This document shows, piece after piece, positions 1 through 8,868 of a stretch of 64,000 nt of DNA. This stretch comes from Bdellovibrionales bacterium (lineage in GTDB: Bacteria > Bdellovibrionota > Bdellovibrionia > Bdellovibrionales > Bdellovibrionaceae). Position 1 is the first letter of the stretch. Each line of letters opens with the position of its first letter. A program made the position numbers and the translations under genes. The notes under the pieces are model-generated. The model was not told where the DNA came from, did no database searches, and worked only from the letters and a program-made list of their open reading frames with translations. The stretch is from assembly GCA_016713585.1 (NCBI GenBank), contig JADJOV010000012.1, positions 20,379 through 84,378 on the forward strand, in the 5' to 3' direction.

Positions 1-190
1 ATTCTTCCACCTTGGAAGGCTCAGCCGATGTCGCGATATCCAAATCCTTGGGAGCTCTCGCCAAGAGGGCATCCCGCACACAGCCCCCGGCAAGGACTGC
101 TTCAAAGCCATGACTCCTTAAGACTGTAATAATCTCAAGTGCCAAGGACCACCCAGGATGATTTTTAAGAACTTCATCTTTTACTTCCAT
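1..190 (-). CDS. CCA tRNA nucleotidyltransferase / poly(A) polymerase family, N-terminal part
   Basis: Only the first 63 codons lie in the window; the gene runs off the left edge. The translation carries the class II nucleotidyltransferase signature GGCVRDALL, then DLDIATSA, in which the two aspartates bind the catalytic metal ions. Enzymes of this family add CCA to tRNA 3' ends or poly(A) tails to RNA; the N-terminus alone does not tell the two apart. The ATG is at 188-190, and the gene is divergent from queG with almost no space between the starts, so the promoters must overlap the coding starts or lie within them. Confidence 0.85.
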   Translation of the reverse strand, partial: MEVKDEVLKNHPGWSLALEIITVLRSHGFEAVLAGGCVRDALLARAPKDLDIATSAEPSKVEE

Positions 191-198
191 TCGAGTTA

Positions 199-1273
199 GT
201 GTACCTTAGTTTTCCTGGAGGAAGAACAATAAAAGATCTAGATTGGATTATCGCAAAACTTCCAGAGCTGGGTTTTTCTCATTTTGGCCTGGCCACTCTT
301 GAAAAACCCTTAAGCTTTTCCCATTATCAATCATGGTTGGATCACGACTATCATGGAGATATGGAGTATCTCAAAAAGCAGGCGCCCCAGAAAGAAAATC
401 CTCAAGTCGCTTGGACTCAGGCTCAATCGGCGTTTGTTTTTGCGGCTCCCTATCTGCCCCACCCAGAAGGTCCAGCTTTTTTAAAGCGGCTCGGGTGGCC
501 TTGTACGCCCAGGGCGCAGACTATCATTTTTGGTTTAAAAAGAAACTCGCAGAAATAATAACAACACTTCAAGATCAATTTCCTGATGACACTTTTTTGG
601 CCCTCACTGATTCTGCCCCCCTGATGGAGAGGGATTTGGCCTATCGAGCTGGCCTGGGATGGATCGGCAAAAACACCTGCTTGATCCATCCGAAAGAAGG
701 CAGTTTATTTCTGCTTGGAGAGATCCTCACAAGCCTGAAAGTTTCCGTCACTCCTGCTCCTCTCCCCGACTTCTGTGGGACCTGCCAACGTTGTGTTGAG
801 CATTGTCCCACTCAGGCCATTTCTCAGGCTCGGTCCTGGATGCACGAAAATGCATTTCCTATTGGACTATCGAGTCTCGAAAGATTCCGCCCGAGGAACT
901 CCGCGCAAAATTTGGAGATTGGCTCTTTGGCTGCGATGTCTGTCAGACCATTTGCCCATGGAATCAGAAAGTTTTTGGAAAACAAATGACTCTTGCCCCG
1001 GCAGAAGCTCCGCCCCTAGAGGCCCTGCAAACTCTGCAAACAGAGCTTCGCTGGATCCTTAACTCCAGTGGAAAACAAATAGAAAGATCCCTTAAAGGCA
1101 GCCCCCTGCTCCGGGCAGGCCCCTTTGGACTTAAACGAAATGCCTTGATTGTTATCGCCAACCGACAGATTCACCCTCTACGTGATGAGGTCCAGAAATA
1201 CCTCTCCCACGAACGATTAGGCTCTTTGGCTCAATGGACGCCATTAAAAATCCAGGAACTAGAACCACCTTAG
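199..1273 (+). CDS. queG: Epoxyqueuosine reductase, two frameshifts
   Basis: QueG reduces epoxyqueuosine to queuosine in the wobble base of tRNA, using cobalamin and two [4Fe-4S] clusters. The N-terminal domain is followed by TDSAPLMERDLAY and AGLGWIGKNT, which surround the usual catalytic aspartate, then by the ferredoxin cysteine sets CGTCQRCVEHCP and CDVCQTICPW, and a C-terminal HEAT-like end. Two one-base losses, near 495 and near 840, split it over three frames; the joined length of about 358 residues is normal. The only conventional start is GTG at 199, but a near-perfect ribosome site GGAGGAAG (217-224) stands 4 bases before an in-frame ATA at 229. The real start may therefore be 229, either as ATA or as a miscalled ATG. 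Confidence 0.87.
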
Positions 1274-1309
1274 GCCCTAACCGAAATGCTATTTTTGAAA
1301 TGTCGGAGT

Positions 1310-1816
1310 TCAACTATTGATATCCATTAACTCGTCGATGCCACCTTGATCGAGGGCGTTTGTATGGCCAACGCTGGCGCGAATTTCAGTCGAAAATTCG
1401 TTAGAGATCCAACGAAGTCTTTCAATAAATGTGCTGGGGAATTTTTTCTTCAATTCAACTAAGGGCAAATCAAGATGATCAAGGATCGTGTCCAAGGTTT
1501 CAGTGGCGTCCAACAGAAAAGCCACGCAAATATCATAAAATTGCGGATTACTCTGAATCTGTGAGGCCTTGTATCCCACCGCCTTACACAAAGCCGTGTA
1601 GTCCGCAACCAAGTGCAAGGGGTCGTCGGGCCCGACCATCAGGGCTAGGTTTTTTGCCCCCCCCATAATCCGATCAACATGGTTACCGTAGTCACCCAAT
1701 CTAGCGACTGCAGAGAAGTCCCCTTCTAGCCCTTCGAGGAGTTCGATCATTCCAGTGATCAAGCCTTTTGACTCTACAACGAATTCGTTTAAAATTTCTT
1801 TATCAAGATCAGACAT
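1310..1816 (-). CDS. Hpt-like domain protein with the phospho-acceptor histidine replaced
   Basis: A 168-residue, all-helical, acidic cytoplasmic protein. Residues of about 1-110 resemble a histidine phosphotransfer domain of the CheA P1 type: FVVESKGLITGMIELL at the start, then DRIMGGAKNLAL, which lines up with the H-S-x-K-G-G-A motif. The histidine position holds aspartate and the lysine position methionine, so the domain should not accept phosphate in the usual way; a histidine two residues earlier (NHVDR) is not at the canonical place. It may bind response regulators as a non-catalytic partner, which is inference. It is divergent from the HD-GYP gene at 1870. Confidence 0.55.
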   Translation of the reverse strand: MSDLDKEILNEFVVESKGLITGMIELLEGLEGDFSAVARLGDYGNHVDRIMGGAKNLALMVGPDDPLHLVADYTALCKAVGYKASQIQSNPQFYDICVAFLLDATETLDTILDHLDLPLVELKKKFPSTFIERLRWISNEFSTEIRASVGHTNALDQGGIDELMDINS

Positions 1817-1869
1817 TGTTAAAGACTAACCGGAATCTGGCACAAAGCGCAAGCAGGAGCACAAGAAAA

Positions 1870-2803
1870 ATGGATTATGTTTCACTCAGAGTGAGCACCC
1901 TGCGAGGGGATCAAAAAATATCCTTCAATGTCTATGTTAAGATTAACGAAAAAATGGTTCTGTATCTACGTCGAGGAGATAGCTTTGAAGGACCTCGACT
2001 TCAACGCCTGAAGGAGAAAAAACTAAAGAAAATGTTTATTCTCACAGAAGATGAAACCCACTATAGAGACTATCTCCATAACAATATAGAGCTGGCCTAT
2101 GATAATAAGTCAGGAAAAGACATTTCTGTCAGGTCAGAAATAGTCCATGGACAGCAACAGGCCAACGTGGAAGAAGTCTTTGAAAAGCCTGAAGATGCTG
2201 TCGCCTACCAAAATACTAAGACGATGGCTGGTAAGTATGTCCAATTTTTGCTTTCCAATTCGACAGCAGTCTCATCAGTCATGAATATGGAAAACGTGGA
2301 TAAAAACCTAGCCCATCATGGTGTTTCTGTTTCGACGCTGGCAGTGGCCCTGGCTGACAAGCTCAAAACAGTGTCGTCAGAGCATACTCAGATTCTAGCC
2401 CTCGGAGCCCTTCTGCATGATCTTGGCCACCTTGAAAATCAAGCTTGATTACTATTCCACGCAACGAGATGACCGCAGAACAACTTACGACTTACTTAAA
2501 CACCCCACCGTTGGGCGGATCGAGTTCGGGATTTGAAGCACTTTGACAATCAAGTCATTCCGAATCATTCGAGAACATGAGGAATGTATCGACGGGAGTG
2601 GTTTTCCAAATAAATTGATTGAAAAAAAACAAGACCCTCTCAGCGTGATTGTTGCCACTTGTAACGCGTTGGATCGAATGATCAGCTTTGAAAATGTTCC
2701 CCGCTCTGAAGTCAAAAAGAAAATTATGGTCGACCGAATCGGGAAGCACCCGTTGGTTCATATCCAACACTTAGGAGAAATTATTAAAGATCTACTTAAA
2801 TAA
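1870..2803 (+). CDS. HD-GYP domain protein (probable cyclic-di-GMP phosphodiesterase), several frameshifts
   Basis: The first 100 residues or so form an unassigned N-terminal domain; the second half is an HD-GYP domain: HDLGH, then IPRNEMTAEQL, KHPTVG, and REHEECIDGSGFP in place of the GYP loop. HD-GYP proteins hydrolyse cyclic di-GMP. The ATG at 1870 follows an AGGAG about 11 bases upstream. Between 2430 and 2560 the reading frame changes four times, three of them net one-base losses and one a gain, while the amino-acid motifs stay continuous if corrected. That argues for sequence error rather than old decay. The gene ends at TAA 2801-2803, directly before a hairpin. Confidence 0.75.
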
Positions 2804-2805
2804 AA

Positions 2806-2821
2806 GGCCCCAATCGGGGCC
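2806..2821. terminator. Hairpin between convergent genes
   Basis: A perfect 6-bp stem, GGCCCC / GGGGCC, with loop AATC, lies 2 bases after the HD-GYP stop codon and 30 bases before the stop of the opposing outer-membrane gene. A run of four T follows on the minus strand and a weak one on the plus strand, so it could act in both directions. Confidence 0.6.
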
Positions 2822-2851
2822 TTGAAAACAGAACTTTAAGAACTCCGTAAC

Positions 2852-3478
2852 CTAAAACATGAAACCAAGTCGAATCTGTGGATACATATTAGTCGTCGTA
2901 TATTTATAGGCGGCATCAGTGGTCCCATCATTGAAGTTCGTTGTAGGACACAGTTCTGTAGGTCATCAAAACCCCGACTGAAAATTCCCAGCCACGTTCA
3001 TTTGATAACCAAAATCAGCCTGAATTCCAGAGCCCTTTGTCCATTTCGCTCCGGCGCATTCTAATTTCTCAAAACTAGCTGACAAGATATAACTTCCAAC
3101 GACAAATAACCCGTTGGGCGCCATATAGCCAACCGAGGGCCATAGCCTGAATAAGCAGCGTAGTGGTTACGCCGGCCGTCGTTGTTGAATAGTTATCCAA
3201 TCCATAAAGAAATCCAAGATAAAGCCCATTGCTCATTGCATAGCCAATGTTCAAGTCAATGGAAGTCTCAGCACCTTTGGCTGTCGTTGCCGCGGCTGGG
3301 GTTTGTTCTGCGTAATCTCCTGGGTGGCGTAGTACAAATTCAAAGCCGTAACAACCCCACTTCCCCCACCCTTAGCTAAAACCGGGCTTGAAGCGAAAAA
3401 TACAGAAGCAACCCCAGCAACCACAACGCCCCGAATTCCCCTAGTCAGTACCTTTGTAAGCATATTCTGTAACTTCAT
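2852..3478 (-). CDS. Outer-membrane beta-barrel protein, broken by frameshifts
   Basis: The start is a clear signal peptide (MKLQNMLTKV followed by VVVAGVASVFFAS and cleavage after VLA). The frame is lost near 3290 and again twice before 2900, but the corrected translation alternates like a small barrel: AETSIDLNIGYAMSNGLYL, GYGPSVGYMAPNGLFVVGSY, GSGIQADFGYQMNVAGNFQ, and ends in MYPQIRLGFMF, the C-terminal phenylalanine signature used by the BAM machinery. Length about 208 residues. Family not identified beyond a small outer-membrane barrel of the OmpW/OmpX size class. Confidence 0.65.
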
Positions 3479-3687
3479 AATAACTCCCTTTTTATGGCTG
3501 AACTCTCGTTCAGCTGTTTAGTTTCAACTTTCCTTGTTCGAATCCTCTTGAGCAGCTCTTGAAAAAAATTATACGCCGAACCAGACATTTGAAAAGGAAT
3601 TTCTTTTTTTGAAAGTTTGGTCCAAGATCGAGCCAACGTTAAGTCCTTGCCGAATTATAGTACGACCTTCACCAGGAGATGTCGCTT

Positions 3688-4467
3688 ATGGTCCACAGCA
3701 CAAACCGAGACACCGATGCCCATCAACCACTCACGAGTTATCAAAAACCACTCAAACTTGAAGAGCTCACATGGCCCAAAGTGGAGCAATATCTGCAAAA
3801 ATCAAGGAAGATTGTTTGGCCCATGGGCTCCACGGAGCAACACGGGCCTTCTGGAATTCTGGGAATTGATTTTCTTTCTTCCCTTAAAATCGCCGAGGCT
3901 GTTTCTGGGCTGACCCAAGTCATGATGGCACCGGTCCTACCCTTCGGAATGGCGGTTCATCACATGGACTTTGCCGGAACCATGACTTTGACTCCGGCGA
4001 CCTATTTGCAAGTGTTAACCGAACTATTTCAAAGTTTGTTTAAGCATGGTTTCACTGAAATCTTCGTCATTAACGGGCATGGCGGAAACATTGCCCCAAT
4101 AACCTCTGCCTTGAGTCAATGCAAACAGAAAGAAGAAACTCAGGTTCTCAAATTGATTAATTGGTGGATCTTGCCTGAAGTCATAGCCTACGAGAAGCAA
4201 GTCTTTGGAAACGAAAATGGCTTCCATGCAACCTGTGGTGAAATCTCCGTGACCAGATATACCCACCCTGAAGCATACCAGGATGTGCTCTTTGAGCGAC
4301 TGCCCCTCACAGCAAATGCCCCTCACTGGCCAATGAGTCCCCGGGAGTTCAGAGCCCATTACCCAGCTGGGAATATGGGATCTCAGCCAATATTATCTTC
4401 TGCAGAACACGGTGAGAAGATTTTCTCAATCGCCACGGCCGCCATTCAAAAGATCGTGCTCCCGTGA
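3688..4467 (+). CDS. Creatininase / creatinine amidohydrolase family protein
   Basis: Metal-dependent amidohydrolase of the creatininase fold. Visible motifs: PMGSTEQHGPSG followed by GIDFL (metal ligands E, H, D), VINGHGGN (ligand H) and CGEISVT (ligand E). The family covers creatininase, mycofactocin protease MftE and a formamide hydrolase of riboflavin synthesis, so the substrate is open. I chose ATG 3688 because AGGAG (3674-3678) lies 9 bases before it, whereas the ATG at 3679 would touch the ribosome site. First gene of a three-gene operon: its stop overlaps the GTG start of the next gene. Confidence 0.8.
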   Translation: MVHSTNRDTDAHQPLTSYQKPLKLEELTWPKVEQYLQKSRKIVWPMGSTEQHGPSGILGIDFLSSLKIAEAVSGLTQVMMAPVLPFGMAVHHMDFAGTMTLTPATYLQVLTELFQSLFKHGFTEIFVINGHGGNIAPITSALSQCKQKEETQVLKLINWWILPEVIAYEKQVFGNENGFHATCGEISVTRYTHPEAYQDVLFERLPLTANAPHWPMSPREFRAHYPAGNMGSQPILSSAEHGEKIFSIATAAIQKIVLP

Positions 4468-5399
4468 AAAATTTTTTTGCACCTTCGGCCTCGTCTGTTT
4501 TCACCTCACGAGGGGATTCTCTTGACCCTCGGCTCGGAGATTTCCGTGTCACTGATTGGCAGTCTTCGGATTTTTTGCTCTGGGGTTATCCTGATGACGA
4601 GGGAATTCGCCTTGGCGGCGGACGCCCCGGGGCCGAAGCTGCCCCTCAGGGTATTCGAGAAATTTTCTACAAGATGACGCCCCCCTTAACAGAAACCTCA
4701 AAGTGGAAACTCTTCGACGGTGGAGACCTTAAAAAAGATCTCCCTCTAGCCGACCGTCACGAGGTCGCCCGCAAATTTGCAGCCCAGCAAACAAAATCAA
4801 ATAAGAAATGGCTGACCCTCGGCGGGGGACACGACTATGGGTACAGTGACGGCGCAGGCTTTCTTGAGAGTCAACTTGAGTCAAACCAGCGCCCGGTTAT
4901 TTTGAATTTTGACGCCCATCTGGACGTGCGCCCCCTTGATCGAGGGCTAACAAGCGGAACGCCGTTTTTTCGAATACTTCAAGAGTTTAAAGGTCAATTC
5001 GATTTTGTAGAAATTGGCATTCAACAGCAGTGCAATGCAAGAGCCCACTTGGACTTTGTAAAGTCCCAGGGGTGCCAAGTTCTGTTTTTAGAAACTTTGC
5101 GCCTGCAAGGATTCTTACCGAGCCTAAAGGCTGCATTGCTTCCGTTTGCCGGTCGCCCGACTTTTTTGAGTGTTGATATTGATGCCTTTGCAAGCTCGGA
5201 GGCTCCGGGCTGCTCTCAATCTTGGCCTGGAGGGCTCACTTCCCTGGAATTTTTCGCAGGTCTTAAATGGATGCAATCACATTTGAAAATTCAGGCTCTG
5301 GGCCTCTATGAGGTTTCCCCACCTCTTGACGTGGGCCTACAAACGCAGCGCTTGGCCGCTCTCATTATGTTTGAATTTCTTCGGGGGGCCCGACAATGA
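4464..5399 (+). CDS. Arginase/agmatinase/formimidoylglutamase family hydrolase
   Basis: Ureohydrolase of 311 residues with the binuclear manganese site: GGGHDYGYSDG, NFDAHLDVRP and SVDIDAF, plus a late glutamate in GLYEVSPPLD. The overall shape (long N-terminus, GGGRPGAEAAPQGIR) is closest to formimidoylglutamase-like members, but the genes of a histidine-degradation pathway are not next to it. The GTG start overlaps the creatininase stop (GTGA), and its own stop overlaps the next start (ATGA), so the three genes are translationally coupled. Confidence 0.8.
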   Translation: MKNFFAPSASSVFTSRGDSLDPRLGDFRVTDWQSSDFLLWGYPDDEGIRLGGGRPGAEAAPQGIREIFYKMTPPLTETSKWKLFDGGDLKKDLPLADRHEVARKFAAQQTKSNKKWLTLGGGHDYGYSDGAGFLESQLESNQRPVILNFDAHLDVRPLDRGLTSGTPFFRILQEFKGQFDFVEIGIQQQCNARAHLDFVKSQGCQVLFLETLRLQGFLPSLKAALLPFAGRPTFLSVDIDAFASSEAPGCSQSWPGGLTSLEFFAGLKWMQSHLKIQALGLYEVSPPLDVGLQTQRLAALIMFEFLRGARQ

Positions 5400-6421
5400 C
5401 CCGTGGATTCGGAAGCGATAATCATGCCCCAGTCCACCCCAGCATTCTGGCCTCCCTTGAAACAGTCAACGAGGGTCATTCTCCAAGCTATGGGACAGAC
5501 CCAATCACACAGCAGGCTGTGGAGGCCTTTCAACATCATTTTGGGCCTCAAGCCCAGGTCCACTTTGTTTTCAATGGCACGGCGGCCAACGTGCTCGCCC
5601 TACAAACGCTGACCTCTGGTTATCAATCGATCCTATGTTCAGATGTCGCCCACATCCATGTCGATGAGTGCGCAGCTCCCGAATTCGCAGCTCACGTGAA
5701 ACTGCTCCCCAGACCTAGCCTCCAGGGAAAGATGCAGTTTTCAGATCTACAGTCCTCGCTGATTCGTCGAGGGGATCAACACTTCTCCCAAATTAAAGCC
5801 ATTTCGTTAACTCAACCAACGGAAGTTGGAACGACCTACTCGCTGGCAGAGATTCAGCAAATTTCCGAGTGGGCCCATGCCAATCAATTGTATGTTCATA
5901 TGGATGGAGCACGCCTAGCTAATGCAGTGATCTCATTGAAAACCACTTTTCGCAAACTCTGCACAGACTTGCAGATTGATGTTGTTTCCTTCGGGGGCAC
6001 CAAAAACGGACTCATGATGGGCGAGGCCGTGATCATCCTTAATCCAAAACTTGGCGAGCACTTCAAGTATCGCCGCAAACAGCTTGGACAATTGCCCTCA
6101 AAAACCAGATACATTGCTTGTCAGTTTTTAAGTTACTTCAAGAATGATCTCTGGCTCGAAATTGGAACCCATGCTTTAGCCATGGCCCAACAGTTGAGAT
6201 CCTCAGTTCTTGAAATTCCAGAAGTCATTGTGACAATGCCAACCGACTCAAATGCAGTTTTTGCAAAAATTCCCAAGGAATGGCTGCGCCCTTTACGTGA
6301 AAAGTATTTCTTCTATGTCTGGAATGAAGTCACCCTTGAATGCCGATGGATGACCAGTTGGGACACGCGAGAGGAGGACGTCATCGGCTTCTGTCGCGCC
6401 ATGAGGGAGCTCTCGAAGTAG
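5396..6421 (+). CDS. Low-specificity L-threonine aldolase family (PLP-dependent)
   Basis: A 341-residue fold-type I PLP enzyme. GSDNHAPVHPSIL at the N-terminus, FNGTAANVLAL, HIHVDECAAPEF, HMDGARLANA and SFGGTKNGLMMGEA (lysine that forms the Schiff base) match threonine aldolase, which splits threonine to glycine and acetaldehyde. It is the last gene of the operon with the creatininase-like and arginase-like hydrolases, which suggests a small nitrogen-salvage route. Intact reading frame. Confidence 0.85.
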   Translation: MTRGFGSDNHAPVHPSILASLETVNEGHSPSYGTDPITQQAVEAFQHHFGPQAQVHFVFNGTAANVLALQTLTSGYQSILCSDVAHIHVDECAAPEFAAHVKLLPRPSLQGKMQFSDLQSSLIRRGDQHFSQIKAISLTQPTEVGTTYSLAEIQQISEWAHANQLYVHMDGARLANAVISLKTTFRKLCTDLQIDVVSFGGTKNGLMMGEAVIILNPKLGEHFKYRRKQLGQLPSKTRYIACQFLSYFKNDLWLEIGTHALAMAQQLRSSVLEIPEVIVTMPTDSNAVFAKIPKEWLRPLREKYFFYVWNEVTLECRWMTSWDTREEDVIGFCRAMRELSK

Positions 6422-6452
6422 ACTGCGAACCAAACTCCGATCTAGCCCCGGC

Positions 6453-6980
6453 CTAGACCAAGGCCCTCGCTTTAATTTCCGCAATATAATCAGCCGGCAA
6501 GCCCGATTGTTCTGCGCCTCTTACCAAGGCTGCAATAAACCGAGGGCTGATAGCACCCTGGGTGCTGGCTCGATTTGGAGAGGTCGTAAAAGCTGTCGCT
6601 TCAACTTCCTTCCCGTCCACGACAACACGAACCGTTCGCTCAATGGACATCCCTGTCACAACCCCTTCTTTGTGCTGGACAACTGGCCAATTCACAGCAG
6701 GGATTTCAAAAAGTCTCCCGAAAACCCTGGCTCCGGGACGATCTGCAAGGCCTGCCACTCGACCGCCCCACCAACGAGATGGAAAATCAAAAATCAGGTC
6801 CACGTCCTTAGCTTCAGCAATCTGCCCTTCTGGCAGTATGAAGAACTCATAACTATGTTCTTCCCGCCACTTCTCGAACTCCACCCGGTCAAGAACCCCC
6901 GAATAGGCAAAATAAAGCCTTGGCTGAGTGTCAACAATAGCCTCGCGGGCCTTCATGACTTGTGTGTAGTGAGCATCCAT
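6453..6980 (-). CDS. Gamma-glutamylcyclotransferase-like protein
   Basis: About 175 residues. YFAYSGVLDRVEFEKW corresponds to the YGSNL loop of the gamma-glutamylcyclotransferase (AIG2-like) fold, and the C-terminus (RFIAALVRGAEQSGLPADYI) fits the family's usual end. The substrate cannot be told. Start ATG 6980 is set by GGAGG 8 bases upstream; the TTG at 6995 lies inside that ribosome site. It follows the peroxiredoxin gene by 37 bases and is likely cotranscribed with it. Confidence 0.65.
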   Translation of the reverse strand: MDAHYTQVMKAREAIVDTQPRLYFAYSGVLDRVEFEKWREEHSYEFFILPEGQIAEAKDVDLIFDFPSRWWGGRVAGLADRPGARVFGRLFEIPAVNWPVVQHKEGVVTGMSIERTVRVVVDGKEVEATAFTTSPNRASTQGAISPRFIAALVRGAEQSGLPADYIAEIKARALV

Positions 6981-7017
6981 TTCTTGAGCCTCCAAATTTT
7001 TTTATTTACTTTTTTAT

Positions 7018-7603
7018 TTACTTTTTTGAAACTTTTTCTAAAATTTCCGCCGCGTGTCCGTCTGCCTTTACGCCTCTGTATTCGCCAATGAGTTGCCCTT
7101 TTCATCTAGAACAAAAGTGCTGCGTTCAATTCCCAAGACTTTCTTCCCGTACATATTCTTCTCTTTGATAACTTGAAAAAGACGACAAGCTCTCTCGTCA
7201 ACATCGGATAAGAGTTCAAACTGAAACCCATACTTACAGGCAAACTTATCATGGGATGCCACAGAATCCCTCGAAATTCCAAACACTCGAGTCTGAGCCT
7301 GTTCAAAACGTGGCAAGAGTTGATTGAATTGCTGACCTTCAATTGTACATCCGGGAGTATCATCTTTTGGATAAAAATAGAGAACTACTTTATGACCATG
7401 CTGAGAGCCTAGGGAGAAGTCGACTCCTTCGAATTTTTCAAAACAATTTCTGGTACAACCTGCCCCAAAGCTACGGACGGGTTCTTGCCTGCCCCCGCAG
7501 AAATAACTTTCTTAGATATTTTTTTGGCAATTTTCTTGGTTACTTTTTTGGTTACCTTTTTGGTTACTTTCTTAGTAATTTTCTTGCTGACTTTTCTTGC
7601 CAT
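7018..7603 (-). CDS. Bcp-type peroxiredoxin with a lysine-rich N-terminal tail, frameshifted
   Basis: Thiol peroxidase of the BCP/PrxQ group: VLYFYPKDDTPGCT holds the peroxidatic cysteine; FGISRDSVASHDKF and LLSDVDERA follow, and the corrected C-terminus is GHAAEILEKVSKK. Before the domain sits a tail of about 28 residues made of KKVT, KKIA and KKIS units, unlike ordinary Bcp proteins. Frames change near 7430 and near 7075. Start ATG 7603 follows GGAGG by 8 bases. The tail resembles histone H1-like or SUMO-sized basic tails and may hold the enzyme on DNA or another polyanion; that is inference. Confidence 0.75.
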
Positions 7604-7654
7604 ACCCAAATCCTCCAAATTTTCCAAATCTCTTGATTCAATTTTGGGAAACTA

Positions 7655-8702
7655 TCATCGCCCCTGTGGCTTGTCACTGGATTCAATCATCTCGGGTTCA
7701 GATTGCTTAATGACAGGGTGAACATGAGGATTTTCATCCGCCTCTGCCTCCGAAAGAGCACCAGGAGGCGCAACAGGTGGCGCTGCTTCTGGCGAAACAA
7801 TGCCCTCGGCGACCGGGGGGGTGAACTCCTTCAGGGCGGGATCAATCGCTTTTCTTTGATTTTCCTGGGGCAGTTCCATCACCTCAGGAGCCACGGGTTT
7901 TGGTACTGGCACTGGCATCGGCACTGGCTTTGGTACATTGACTTCTATCAATCCGGGTGGAGTCGGACGATCTAGCTCGGTTTCATTGACGGTAATAGCA
8001 CCACTCAGGGGAACTTGGGTCTCGATCTTTCGAAGAGCCACAAACCCTTCGGTGATCTGTCCCTTGAGTGTTAGCAAATTCTTCGAATCCTTTTGGTACT
8101 CAAAGGTTTCAAGCTCAACAATTTCCTTATCATTTCGATTTCGCTTATAACTCTTACATTTCAAATTTGAGAGTATCGCCTTCTCGTTCCATCCAAGAAC
8201 ACACTCTATCTTTTATTAAATAATGAAGCCCTAAACCGTAAACATCCACTTGAAATTCAGGATAAATCGTCAACTGGAGGGCGTTAGGTCTTGTGGATTC
8301 AAAATCCAAAATAAGAACCGCAGGTTTTCGGCAAGCCTCAAAAAGTTTGCCCTTCATAATCCCTTTGACCGGATCCAAAGTTTCGCCGCGAACCTCAAAT
8401 TGTTCGCAGGAAAGCACCTTATTTTTCTTTATACTCTTATTTTTTTTCTCAAGTGCACGGAGCAATCGCGAAAAAGATCCTGGCTTGGATTTTGATCTTT
8501 GATCCGTTAGAACCCACCAGGCTTCCCTCTCAATGGATTGAGCTTGAGCCAAAACTTTGGCCCAGCGGTTCCAAACCTTCTCCAGTTGGGCCCCTGACGT
8601 GCGATTGACTTCAAGCTTCCCAAAAGCAGGAACACATATGGCCAAGTTCGTCAGAATAAACCCACAGAGGAGGGTTTGTTTGAATTCAATTGCCAATTCC
8701 AC
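7655..8702 (-). CDS. Secreted protein with proline-rich C-terminus, one frameshift
   Basis: Family not recognised. A signal peptide (LLCGFILTNLAICVPAFG) opens the protein. The frame ends at 8154 with FEM-stop, while the overlapping frame continues from 8164 with CKSYKRNRNDKEIVELETF. The overlap has no ribosome site and only a TTG, so one gene with a one-base shift at about 8160 is more likely than two genes. The first part (about 180 residues) looks like a LolA-like or outer-membrane-carrier-sized domain; the last 110 residues are rich in PVP, APP and acidic residues, a spacer or wall-crossing segment. Total about 349 residues. Confidence 0.5.
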
Positions 8703-8868
8703 TTCTTTATATATTTTCGTCGACAGTTAGTCGGGCCCTGAACCACTCGACAGCATTAAATTGCCACAACATTGTGATACTTGTCCTACAGCTCAATTCT
8801 AATACTGCACCGTATGATAAATCAAGACATTCAAAAGGCCCACAAATCTTTTGAGACACTCAAAGGAA

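Noticed and set aside
2852..3478. Truncated 75-residue exported peptide at 3251-3478
   Set aside because: Downstream frames continue a beta-barrel and end in a C-terminal phenylalanine, so the short frame is the front of a longer, frame-broken gene.
6507..7091. Plus-strand frame of 194 codons over the GGCT-like gene
   Set aside because: It is the shadow of the minus-strand gene plus the lysine-codon tract read in reverse; composition and lack of a ribosome site do not support it.
7655..8164. A separate proline-rich gene starting with TTG at 8164
   Set aside because: There is no ribosome site and the frame overlaps the end of the upstream gene by 11 bases; the beta-rich sequence continues across the break, so one shifted gene is more likely.
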